From the NCBI GenBank assembly GCA_946061495.1, contig CAMGSV010000142.1, forward strand, positions 1-6,441: a stretch of 6,441 nucleotides of DNA, read 5' to 3'. Of the stretch, positions 1-5,995 are shown in pieces; within the stretch, counting starts at the first letter, position 1, and each line of letters opens with the position of its first letter. The position numbers were made by a program, and so were the translations under genes. The notes beneath the pieces were generated by a model. The model was not told the DNA's origin and did no database searches. It was given only the letters and a program-made list of their open reading frames with translations. This DNA comes from an uncultured Spirochaetales bacterium. GTDB taxonomy: Bacteria > Spirochaetota > Spirochaetia > Treponematales > Treponemataceae.

Positions 1-2050
1 GGTTGATGGAATACGCCTTACGATAGGCCGCAATGGCATCATCCCGACGACCAAGCCTGTTCAGGGTCATTCCCAGATTGTACTGGGCATTCTCAAACCG
101 GGTGTTCAGCTTGCAGCAAGTCTCGAAGGAGGCTCTGGCCTCACTGAACTTACCCATACGGTACTGCACCTTTCCCAGCTCATAGTAATACAGGTAGTTG
201 TCACTGTCAGCCTGCACCGCCTGGTTGTACTCATCCAAGGCAGTGGGCCAGTTCTGGACATCCTCGGCACCCTTTCCGAACACGTAGTGGGCCACCGCAT
301 TTCGAGGATCGTTGTTCACCGCCTCGGTGGCATAGGTATGGGCAGCGGCGGCAGTCGCCTTCTTGTCCGCCATGGAACCAGCACCAGAGCCGCTGCCAGA
401 ACCTGCCGCACTGCCGCTTCCACTACCGGAGCCCCCACCAGAACTACCGACGGAACCGCCAGAACCTGTTCCGGCGATTCCGTCGGAGGCCTCCCGCATA
501 GCCAGGGCCGCCTCTGCCATCTGCTCGGCATTGAAGGCATTCTGGCCTTCTGGCAGCAGGTCTTTCGCAGCATCAAAATGCTGCTTCGCCGCAGCATAGT
601 CACCGGAGTTGGCAGCGGCCTTGCCAAGGGAAATCTCGTCACGAACCTTGTTCATCTGCGCCTGGAGTGCCTTGTTTCGCTCCGCTGCGGCCTTCTCCTC
701 GGCAGCCTTCCGCTCGGCGGCAGCCTTGGCCTCTGCAGCCTTCCGCTCAGCCTCCGCCTTTTGCCGGGCGGCCTCCTCCTGACGCTTTTCTTCCGCAGCA
801 CGCCGTTTCTCCTCAGCAGCAGCCTGGGCCTTTCGCTCGGCCTCCGCCTTGGCAATGCTGGCACTGGAACCACCCACACCGGCAGCGGCATCATCCGCAA
901 GGTTCTTGGCAAGCTTGGCAAGCTCTGCAGCGTCTAGTCCCTCCAGCCCCTCGTAGCCGCCCTCTGCAATCAATTTCTCGATTCGCTTGGCAATCTCCTC
1001 CTGGCTCAGGCCCTCCAGACTACCGTCGGCGGCAAGCTCCTGCATCAGCCGGGCGAACTCATCACTGTCCATATCCTCAAGACCTTCGTAGTTGCCGCTC
1101 TTCAGCATCTGGTCAATGCGATTGGCAACTTCGTCCTGGCTCATGTCCTCCAAACTGTCGGCAGTGGCATCCTTGGAAAGATTCTTGGCAAGCTTGGCAA
1201 GCTCTGCAGTGTCCAGCCCCTCCAGCCCCTCGTAGCCGCCCTCTGCAATCAATTTCTCGATACGTTTGGCAATCTCCTCCTGGCTCAGGCCCTCCAGACT
1301 ACCGTCGGCGGCAAGCTCCTGCATCAGCCGGGCGAATTCGTCGCTGTCCATATTCTCAAGCCCCTTGTAGTCGCCGCCCTTCATCATCTGGTCAATGCGG
1401 TCGGCAACCTCGTCACGGCTCATGCTGCTGATGCCTCCAGCACCCCCGGCACCGGAGCCACTGGCACCGGCGGCACCACCAGTACCAGCCCGTCCTTGTC
1501 CCTGCTGCTGCCGCAGCAACTCGTTCATGGTGGCATTGTTCCTGTTGGCAGCCTCAAGGAGGGCGCGCAGATCATCCAGCCCCTCGATTCCACCCAATCT
1601 ATCAAGGCCGCCGCTTTCAGCCAGCCGCTTGAGCAGCTCATCCAAATCACGGTCAGAAATTCCGTCCTCTGCAGCCATACGAGACAGAGCCTCCTCCAAC
1701 AAGGCTAAGGCTTCCATATCATTGCCATTCTTGATGAGCAGTTCCTCCAGCAAATCCAAGGCACGGTCATATTCCCCCCTGTCCATGTATCGCTGGATCA
1801 GGGACAGCATGTTGTCACGCTCTGCGGCAGCGGCACCCCCGCCCTTTACCGCAGAATAAATTCCCACACCGCCCAGTCCCAGCAGCAGCAGGGCCACGGC
1901 GGCAGCGATGGCAATGAAAATACCCTTCTTCTTTTTCTTCTTGTCCTCGTCTTGGTCAGGTTCCTTTCCGCCTCCAGCCGATTGGGGGCTAGGTCCTATC
2001 CCTGCCGCAGTCTTCTTTTCATCATCAGTCCAATTCTGATTCGTACTCAT
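1..2050 (-). CDS. Large membrane-anchored TPR protein with tandem 93-residue repeats (3' end outside window)
   Basis: An open reading frame of 683 codons runs leftwards off the window with no stop. The ATG at 2050 is preceded by AGAAGGAG (2060-2067) at a 9-nt spacing. Residues 1-42 are hydrophilic and end in a lysine run (37-42). Residues about 43-66 form one membrane helix, so the positive-inside rule puts the rest outside the cytoplasm. Then come a TPR-like helical pair (about 80-125), a possible degenerate module (131-170), a Gly/Ala linker (about 188-208), four related 45-48-residue modules (210-395), an Ala/Glu/Lys/Arg coiled coil (about 400-462), a TPR-like segment (466-522), a Gly/Ser linker (524-559) and canonical TPRs (about 565 to the edge). 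Such architectures usually scaffold protein complexes; no catalytic motif is visible. It overlaps the upstream TPR gene by 26 nt, implying co-translation and probably a shared complex. I do not recognise a named family. The gene is certain, its function unknown. Confidence 0.93.
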   Translation of the reverse strand, partial: MSTNQNWTDDEKKTAAGIGPSPQSAGGGKEPDQDEDKKKKKKGIFIAIAAAVALLLLGLGGVGIYSAVKGGGAAAAERDNMLSLIQRYMDRGEYDRALDLLEELLIKNGNDMEALALLEEALSRMAAEDGISDRDLDELLKRLAESGGLDRLGGIEGLDDLRALLEAANRNNATMNELLRQQQGQGRAGTGGAAGASGSGAGGAGGISSMSRDEVADRIDQMMKGGDYKGLENMDSDEFARLMQELAADGSLEGLSQEEIAKRIEKLIAEGGYEGLEGLDTAELAKLAKNLSKDATADSLEDMSQDEVANRIDQMLKSGNYEGLEDMDSDEFARLMQELAADGSLEGLSQEEIAKRIEKLIAEGGYEGLEGLDAAELAKLAKNLADDAAAGVGGSSASIAKAEAERKAQAAAEEKRRAAEEKRQEEAARQKAEAERKAAEAKAAAERKAAEEKAAAERNKALQAQMNKVRDEISLGKAAANSGDYAAAKQHFDAAKDLLPEGQNAFNAEQMAEAALAMREASDGIAGTGSGGSVGSSGGGSGSGSGSAAGSGSGSGAGSMADKKATAAAAHTYATEAVNNDPRNAVAHYVFGKGAEDVQNWPTALDEYNQAVQADSDNYLYYYELGKVQYRMGKFSEARASFETCCKLNTRFENAQYNLGMTLNRLGRRDDAIAAYRKAYSIN
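903..1423 (-). repeat. Two tandem 279-bp in-frame repeats inside the large TPR gene
   Basis: Copy 1 begins at the codon for M210 (1423) and copy 2 at M303 (1144), exactly 279 bp or 93 codons later. Comparing 1182-1423 with 903-1144 by eye gives about 20 differences in 242 positions, with a perfectly matching block of roughly 70 bp in the middle. Each 93-residue unit is itself a pair of diverged modules of 45 and 48 residues. The odd modules start MSRDEVADRIDQ or MSQDEVANRIDQ. The even ones start LSQEEIAKRIEK. All share a G-Y-x-GLE-x-[ML]-D core. The arrangement is an old module duplication followed by a recent duplication, or homogenisation, of the pair. Confidence 0.93.
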
Positions 2051-2861
2051 ATTCAATAACTCCTTCTGATCCTGCATTCATTCCCGTTGTCTCTGTATCC
2101 TGGAGGGATGCCGCCACTTCTTCCAGCAGCTTCCTTCTCCGCTCGGCCTCGGCCTCACGCTGGGCGGCGAGCCGGGCCTCCTCCGCAGCCTTCTCTGCCG
2201 CCAGACGCTCCGCCTCCTTCCGGGCAGCCTCTGCCTTTTCCTCGGCAATCCGCTGGTTCTCCGCCTGGATGCGGGCCTCCTCCTCCTTCATCCGCTGCTC
2301 CTCCTGGGCAATGCGCTCCTTCTCCTGCTCCCGGTACACCATCTCCCCCCGCAGAGCCCTGATGATTGCCTCCACCTCGGCTCGCTGGCTACTGTAGGGA
2401 TCCAGCACCAGATACCGCTCGTAGTCCTCCAGTGCTCCCTGCAGCTTGTCCTGGGAAAGCCGGGAGTTGGCCCGGTTCAACACCGGAGAGGCAAAGGTGG
2501 GATCCGCAGCCGATGCCAGGGAGAACATTTCCTCCGCCGTGGCATAGTCCCGCATGGCATAGGCAGAATTTCCCGCGTTAAAGGCAATGATCCGCTTGTT
2601 TGTGCCGGAAGCCGAAAGCCCCCGTCTGAACACCTCCAGAGACTCGGTATACTGCCCCGTCTGATAGTAGGCAATGCCAAGATAAACGTACACCGACGGA
2701 GACACTGCGAGGTCATTCATGGCAGTGACAAAGTAGGGGATGGCCTCCTTAGGCTTGTTTGTGGAGAACAGACTGTAGCCCGTCTCGTAGGCGTCGGAAG
2801 CAAAGGAAGAATACACCGACAGCACCATAACCGCTGTCAGCAAAAAAAGTCTCCTTTTCAT
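2025..2861 (-). CDS. Exported TPR protein with long C-terminal coiled coil
   Basis: This encodes a 278-residue protein. The ATG at 2861 is chosen because GGGAGG (2871-2876) lies 9 nt upstream and the product then opens with a classic signal peptide: KRR, a hydrophobic core, and a likely cleavage after A21 (SSFA/SD). There is no cysteine at the site, so it is probably not a lipoprotein. Residues about 23-160 form roughly four TPR units, for example around residues 57-86 (YLGIAYYQTGQYTESLEVF) and 94-120. Residues about 170-250 are an almost uninterrupted Glu/Ala/Arg/Lys coiled coil, and the tail is acidic (EYEYESELD). TPRs bind protein partners and the coiled coil suggests oligomerisation or a long spacer. 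The overall plan loosely recalls TolA-like or treponemal TmpB-like proteins, but I cannot claim orthology. It is the first gene of a leftward operon, and its end overlaps the start of the large TPR membrane protein. Confidence 0.9.
   Translation of the reverse strand: MKRRLFLLTAVMVLSVYSSFASDAYETGYSLFSTNKPKEAIPYFVTAMNDLAVSPSVYVYLGIAYYQTGQYTESLEVFRRGLSASGTNKRIIAFNAGNSAYAMRDYATAEEMFSLASAADPTFASPVLNRANSRLSQDKLQGALEDYERYLVLDPYSSQRAEVEAIIRALRGEMVYREQEKERIAQEEQRMKEEEARIQAENQRIAEEKAEAARKEAERLAAEKAAEEARLAAQREAEAERRRKLLEEVAASLQDTETTGMNAGSEGVIEYEYESELD
2060..2067 (-). promoter_or_regulatory. Ribosome binding site of the large TPR gene, inside the upstream gene
   Basis: AGAAGGAG on the minus strand lies 9 nt before the ATG at 2050 and within the last codons of the upstream TPR gene. 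It fixes the start of the downstream gene and the 26-nt overlap. Ribosomes finishing the first gene can reinitiate here, which would keep the two products in proportion. Confidence 0.75.
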
Positions 2862-2870
2862 TATAATCAA

Positions 2871-2876
2871 CCTCCC
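2871..2876 (-). promoter_or_regulatory. Ribosome binding site deciding the start of the exported TPR gene
   Basis: GGGAGG on the minus strand sits 9 nt upstream of the ATG at 2861. The in-frame ATG at 2912 has no such site and would put 17 polar residues in front of the signal peptide, so 2861 is preferred. Confidence 0.75.
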
Positions 2877-2878
2877 AA

Positions 2879-2901
2879 GTTGTTCTATTTCATAGAACAA
2901 C
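2879..2901. promoter_or_regulatory. Perfect 10-bp inverted repeat (operator or 5'-UTR hairpin)
   Basis: The arms GTTGTTCTAT (2879-2888) and ATAGAACAAC (2892-2901) are perfect reverse complements separated by TTC. The element lies between the divergent genes, with its left arm two bases from the GGGAGG ribosome binding site of the leftward operon and its right arm five bases before a TTGACA for the rightward operon. It could be the site of a dimeric regulator controlling one or both directions. In leftward mRNA it could instead be a stem with a GAA loop beside the ribosome binding site. No U-run follows on either strand, so it is not a typical terminator. Confidence 0.6.
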
Positions 2902-2905
2902 CCAT

Positions 2906-2934
2906 TTGACATATTCGCATAAAAAAGTTACTCT
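2906..2934 (+). promoter_or_regulatory. Candidate sigma-70-type promoter for the rightward operon
   Basis: A perfect -35 TTGACA (2906-2911) is followed after 17 nt by TACTCT (2929-2934), a weak -10 with three of six consensus bases. Transcription would start near 2941 and give a leader of about 30 nt containing the GGAG (2964-2967) that lies five bases before the ATG at 2973. A second hexamer, TATAGT (2955-2960), is too close to the ATG to leave a useful leader. Confidence 0.4.
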
Positions 2935-2952
2935 TTCAAGGACAAGAAGTAC

Positions 2953-2958
2953 ATTATA
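2953..2958 (-). promoter_or_regulatory. Candidate -10 box for the leftward operon
   Basis: The minus strand reads a perfect TATAAT here, within ACTATAAT. The -35 position falls inside the first codons of the divergent gene and is poor (AGCTTC or CAGCTT). The leader would be about 85 nt and include the inverted repeat. An alternative leftward pair is TTGAAA (2934-2939) and GAATAT (2911-2916). I cannot decide between them. Confidence 0.35.
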
Positions 2959-2972
2959 GTATCGGAGTTCTC

Positions 2973-4340
2973 ATGGAAGCTGTTCAGATAATTATCATCG
3001 CAGTATCGGCAGTAGCAGTTTGTTTCCTGGCATATTTTATCATCAAGTCCTCATTGGCTCCCAAACGGGTTGAAGGAATCAACAAGCTCATCAAGCAGGG
3101 AAAGACTGCGGCAGCGGTAAAGCTGGCTAAATCCATAATTGCAAAAAACCAGCGGGATTACCTTGCCCACTACTATCTGGGAAAGGCATACCTGGCAGAC
3201 AACAAGCCGGAGCTGGCTCTGATGGAGTTCAAGGTGGTGAACCAGAATGCGCTGTTCAACGAAGATATGCCCGAGACAGAATTCCGCAAGCAGATTTCCC
3301 AGCTCTACCTCAAATTTAACCAGCCCAACGATGCATTGAAGGAATTTCTCCTGCTGACAAAGCTTGAGCCACGGAACGCCGAGCATTTCTACAATGCAGG
3401 AAAAATCTTCGAGCAGAACAACAAGACCGACCAGGCTGTCTCCTTCTATCAACAGGCCATTGCCCTGAATAAGAAGCACGTGAAGGCCCACGCCTCCCTG
3501 GGAATGATGCTCTACAAGACAAAGCAGCTGGAGTCCGCCAAGCGGGAAATCTCTCTGGCCATTTCCTTGAATCCCAACGAATTCTCATCCTATTTTTATC
3601 TTGGAAAGATCCTGAAGGAGGCCAAGGACTATCCGGGGGCTGTGGATGCCTTTGAAAAAGCTCTGCGGGACCCCGAATTCAAGCAGCGGGCCCTCCTGGA
3701 GCGTGGCTCCTGCTTCATGGCCGTGGACAATCCCGACAAGGCTTTCATTGAGTTTGACCGGGCGGTAAAGGCCTCCAAGAACGACTCCAGCCAAGAGACC
3801 CTGTATTCACGCTACTTCCTGGCGGCCTGCTACGAGCGGATGCACAAAATTGAGCTGGCCATCGAGCAGTGGGAAAAGATCTGCGCCAAGAACAAGGGCT
3901 TCCTAGATACGGCCACCAAGCTCTCCGAATACCGGGACCTCCAGAACAACGACAGCATGAAGGAATACCTCACCAGCTCCTCCGAAAATTTCATCGAGCT
4001 GTGCAAGAAGGTGGCCCTGAACGCCATGGGACTGGCAGCCCAAAATGCCGAACCCACCAAGTACGGCTGCCGCATGGTTGCCACTGAGGCAAAGAACGAC
4101 AACTGGATGAATATGCGGCAGCAGCTGTTCTACCTGCTGTTTTTCCGAGAGCCCGACCCCCTGGAGGACACGGTGGTCCGCCAGGTAGCGGATGAGGTGA
4201 AGAAGCAGAACTATTCCAAGGCCTTCATTTGCACCAGCTCCGGGTTCAGCCGCTCCGCCTCCAATTTTGCCGAAAGCCGTCCCGTGGAGCTCATCAACAA
4301 GCAGAAGCTGGAGATGCTTTTGGAAAAGGCAGGCATATAG
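2973..4340 (+). CDS. Membrane-anchored TPR protein with C-terminal Mrr-like (PD-(D/E)xK fold) domain
   Basis: This encodes a 455-residue protein; GGAG (2964-2967) five bases before the ATG supports the start. Residues 3-25 form an N-terminal membrane helix, and the basic segment after it (KSSLAPKR) places the bulk in the cytoplasm. About eight TPR units span residues 30-310, the clearest at 137-168 and 170-202. Residues about 340-450 resemble the Mrr catalytic domain of type IV restriction enzymes: a strand ending in TEAKND, with ExK at 372-374, then helices, then CTSSGFSRSASNFA (420-433) and RPVELI (436-441), the usual closing pattern of that fold. I see no clear catalytic aspartate in the expected DG-x-D region (about 355-366), so nuclease activity is doubtful and the domain may only bind nucleic acid or protein. 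The anchor-plus-TPR plan also recalls LapB/YciM, but no rubredoxin cysteine motifs are present. It is the first gene of a three-gene rightward operon. Confidence 0.92.
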   Translation: MEAVQIIIIAVSAVAVCFLAYFIIKSSLAPKRVEGINKLIKQGKTAAAVKLAKSIIAKNQRDYLAHYYLGKAYLADNKPELALMEFKVVNQNALFNEDMPETEFRKQISQLYLKFNQPNDALKEFLLLTKLEPRNAEHFYNAGKIFEQNNKTDQAVSFYQQAIALNKKHVKAHASLGMMLYKTKQLESAKREISLAISLNPNEFSSYFYLGKILKEAKDYPGAVDAFEKALRDPEFKQRALLERGSCFMAVDNPDKAFIEFDRAVKASKNDSSQETLYSRYFLAACYERMHKIELAIEQWEKICAKNKGFLDTATKLSEYRDLQNNDSMKEYLTSSSENFIELCKKVALNAMGLAAQNAEPTKYGCRMVATEAKNDNWMNMRQQLFYLLFFREPDPLEDTVVRQVADEVKKQNYSKAFICTSSGFSRSASNFAESRPVELINKQKLEMLLEKAGI

Positions 4341-4356
4341 TCAGCTTCAGGTCCCC

Positions 4357-5052
4357 ATGAAAATACTCTGCGTGTCGGATCAGATTGATCCTCTGGTATA
4401 CAGCAATTCCGCACGGGAACGGTTTTCCGATGTGGAGCTGGTGCTTTGTGCCGGGGATCTGCCTATGGAATACATCGACTTCATTGTGTCCACCCTCAAT
4501 GTCCCCACCTTCTTTGTGTTCGGCAACCATAATCTCAATGAGTTTCATCTGTTCCACAAGTCTGCCGCCACATCCCAGGGTGGCATCCATGCCTCCATGG
4601 GATTACAGTCCGCAGGCGGCGGTGCAACCTACGCTGGATTCAAGGCAGTGCGTATTCCCAGCTCAGTGCCGGGCCGGCCCCTGCTGCTGGTGGGTGCCTC
4701 TGGCTCCATCAAGTACAACAAGGGGCTGGCCCAGTACACCGACTCAGCAATGAAGCTCAAGCTCTTGAGACTCCTTCCCCGGCTCCTGCTGAACAAACTC
4801 AGGTATGGCCGCTATGTGGACATCTTCCTGACCCACTCCCCTCCCCGCCACCTGCAGGACCGGGAGGATCCCTGTCATCGTGGATTCAACTGCTACCGCT
4901 GGTTCTTGGAGAAATTCACCCCGAAGTACATGCTCCACGGACACATCCACCTCTACGATCTTCAGGAGCCACGAACAACCCAATACCACCAGACTGAAAT
5001 CATCAATGTATTCAGCCACTATATCCTTGATATTCCTTGGAGTAATTCGTAG
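4357..5052 (+). CDS. Metallophosphoesterase (calcineurin-like fold)
   Basis: This encodes a 231-residue cytoplasmic protein. The ATG at 4357 lies 16 nt after the preceding stop and puts the first metal motif right at the N-terminus, as usual for the family. The ribosome binding site is poor (CAGG), so translation may depend on coupling to the upstream gene. Motifs in order are SDQID (7-11), AGDLP (32-36), GNHN (56-59), THSPP (159-163) and HGHIH (194-198). These match the D-x-H, GD, GNH, H and GHxH pattern that binds two metal ions and hydrolyses phosphoester bonds. The histidine of D-x-H is replaced by isoleucine (D8-Q9-I10). From memory this also occurs in a bacterial subfamily starting SDxxxP, so the protein may still be active with altered metal binding. 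The substrate cannot be told; such proteins act on cyclic nucleotides, nucleic acids or other phosphodiesters. Neighbours suggest a role shared with the Mrr-like TPR protein and the ParB-fold protein. Confidence 0.92.
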   Translation: MKILCVSDQIDPLVYSNSARERFSDVELVLCAGDLPMEYIDFIVSTLNVPTFFVFGNHNLNEFHLFHKSAATSQGGIHASMGLQSAGGGATYAGFKAVRIPSSVPGRPLLLVGASGSIKYNKGLAQYTDSAMKLKLLRLLPRLLLNKLRYGRYVDIFLTHSPPRHLQDREDPCHRGFNCYRWFLEKFTPKYMLHGHIHLYDLQEPRTTQYHQTEIINVFSHYILDIPWSNS

Positions 5053-5053
5053 C

Positions 5054-5962
5054 ATGGATCAGCGTACCCAATCCCAGGAAGACTTTTCCAAAGCCCGGAA
5101 CAAGGCCCTCTTCAACGAGCTGCAGCACTTCCTGAACCCGGAGGAGACGCAGCTTCTCTCCCTCTCCGACATGAAAAAGATGCTGAAGCCCACTGGCGAG
5201 GTGTATCAGGGAATGCAGACGGTACCCGTGGAGCTGATAGTTGGCAGCGAGGGACGGTACCGTGACTTTGACAATCATTTCTTTCCGAAGAACCTGCACC
5301 TGAAGCAACGGTGGGAGAACATCGACCGTGCCCACTTGGAGGATATCATCCTCCCTCCCATCAATCTCTATGAACTGGGGGGGCTGTACTTTGTGCGTGA
5401 CGGGAACCACCGCGTCTCCGTGGCAAAGGCCCAGGGCATAACGGAGCTGGATGCGGAGGTGGTGAGTCTCCAAAGCGAAATCAAGCTCAAGCCAGGCTCC
5501 AATCCTCGACAAATGGTTCGCCAGGTACTCCAATACGAGAAGCGGGTGTTCTATGGAGAGACCCACTTCGGGGACATCACCGACTACTGGCACCTGGACT
5601 TCACCGCCACCGGCCAGTATGACGTTATCTTCCAGCACCTGCAGATCCACAAGTACTACATCAACCAGAACCAGACGGAAGAAATCAGCATGGCGGAGGC
5701 CATCACCTCCTGGTTCGAGAACGTCTACCTTCCCGTCATCAACGTCATCAGGCAGCAACACATTCTCCGTAAATTCAAGGGAAGAACGCCAGCCGACATG
5801 TACGTATGGCTCATCAAATACTGGGACGAGCTGAAGCAAAAATTCGGCAACGACTACAGCCTGGATGTGGCTGCCCAGAACTTCACCAAAGAATATGGCA
5901 CTGGATTTTTCGGGCGGATCAAGCAAAAAATCTGCTCATATTGGAATGGCAATCATTCTTGA
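5054..5962 (+). CDS. ParB/sulfiredoxin-fold protein with DGNHR motif
   Basis: This encodes a 302-residue soluble protein. The ATG at 5054 comes one base after the stop of the metallophosphoesterase gene, with GGAG (5039-5042) 11 nt upstream, so the two are almost certainly translated together. Residues 57-73 (VPVELIVGSEGRYRDFD) and 100-128, containing FVRDGNHRVSVAK, form a ParB N-terminal-like domain. The DGNHR at 116-120 corresponds to the G-x-HR nucleotide-binding motif of the ParB/sulfiredoxin superfamily. The remaining ~170 residues are helical, rich in aromatic residues (YYINQNQ near 201, SWFENVYLP near 219, WLIKYWDEL near 252), and do not resemble the helix-turn-helix of chromosome-partitioning ParB. 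It is therefore not a standard Spo0J/ParB, and no ParA lies beside it. In other ParB-fold proteins this motif binds or hydrolyses CTP or ATP; activity here is inference. Confidence 0.9.
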   Translation: MDQRTQSQEDFSKARNKALFNELQHFLNPEETQLLSLSDMKKMLKPTGEVYQGMQTVPVELIVGSEGRYRDFDNHFFPKNLHLKQRWENIDRAHLEDIILPPINLYELGGLYFVRDGNHRVSVAKAQGITELDAEVVSLQSEIKLKPGSNPRQMVRQVLQYEKRVFYGETHFGDITDYWHLDFTATGQYDVIFQHLQIHKYYINQNQTEEISMAEAITSWFENVYLPVINVIRQQHILRKFKGRTPADMYVWLIKYWDELKQKFGNDYSLDVAAQNFTKEYGTGFFGRIKQKICSYWNGNHS

Positions 5963-5987
5963 CGGCTCAAGATTTCGATGATAAACT
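5959..5987 (+). promoter_or_regulatory. Candidate promoter for the small membrane protein
   Basis: TTGACG (5959-5964, five of six consensus bases) is separated by 17 nt from TAAACT (5982-5987, four of six). The -35 overlaps the stop codon of the ParB-fold gene. Transcription would begin near 5994, just before the 10-bp repeat array, so the array would form nearly the whole leader. The downstream gene could also be read through from the upstream operon, since I see no terminator in between. Confidence 0.4.
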
Positions 5988-5995
5988 GTAGCAAT

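Noticed and set aside
287..937. A 216-codon plus-strand reading frame lying wholly inside the leftward TPR gene.
   Set aside because: It is in exact codon register opposite the real gene. The coding strand's Ala/Glu/Lys/Gly bias makes the opposite strand free of stops; the product is low complexity and has no ribosome binding site.
903..1423. Repeats as a CRISPR array.
   Set aside because: There are only two 279-bp copies, they are in frame within a gene, and there are no short repeats separated by unique spacers.
667..1431. A 254-codon plus-strand frame rich in Pro, Ser and Gln.
   Set aside because: It is a shadow of the repeat and coiled-coil coding region, and its own internal repeats only mirror the 279-bp duplication.
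2841..2850. A run of seven A on the plus strand within the signal-peptide codons, as a phase-variable tract.
   Set aside because: It is short, and the reading frame is intact. Slippage is possible but nothing else supports it.
2862..2912. An upstream start at 2912 adding 17 residues to the exported TPR protein.
   Set aside because: There is no ribosome binding site there and it would bury the signal peptide behind polar residues, whereas 2861 has GGGAGG at good spacing.
4267..4356. An earlier start for the metallophosphoesterase inside the preceding gene.
   Set aside because: The extra residues have no family resemblance, and the metal motif belongs at the N-terminus as given by the ATG at 4357.
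4880..5053. An earlier start for the ParB-fold protein.
   Set aside because: The extension reads the metallophosphoesterase gene in another frame. The ATG at 5054 has a plausible ribosome binding site and gives a sensible N-terminus.
5012..5926. A 304-codon minus-strand frame opposite the ParB-fold gene.
   Set aside because: The plus strand encodes a protein with recognisable ParB-superfamily motifs. The opposite frame shows no domain and is explained by codon bias.
5940..5957. A small inverted repeat (GAATG/CATTC) at the end of the ParB-fold gene as a terminator.
   Set aside because: The stem is only five base pairs, lies inside the coding region and has no following T-run.
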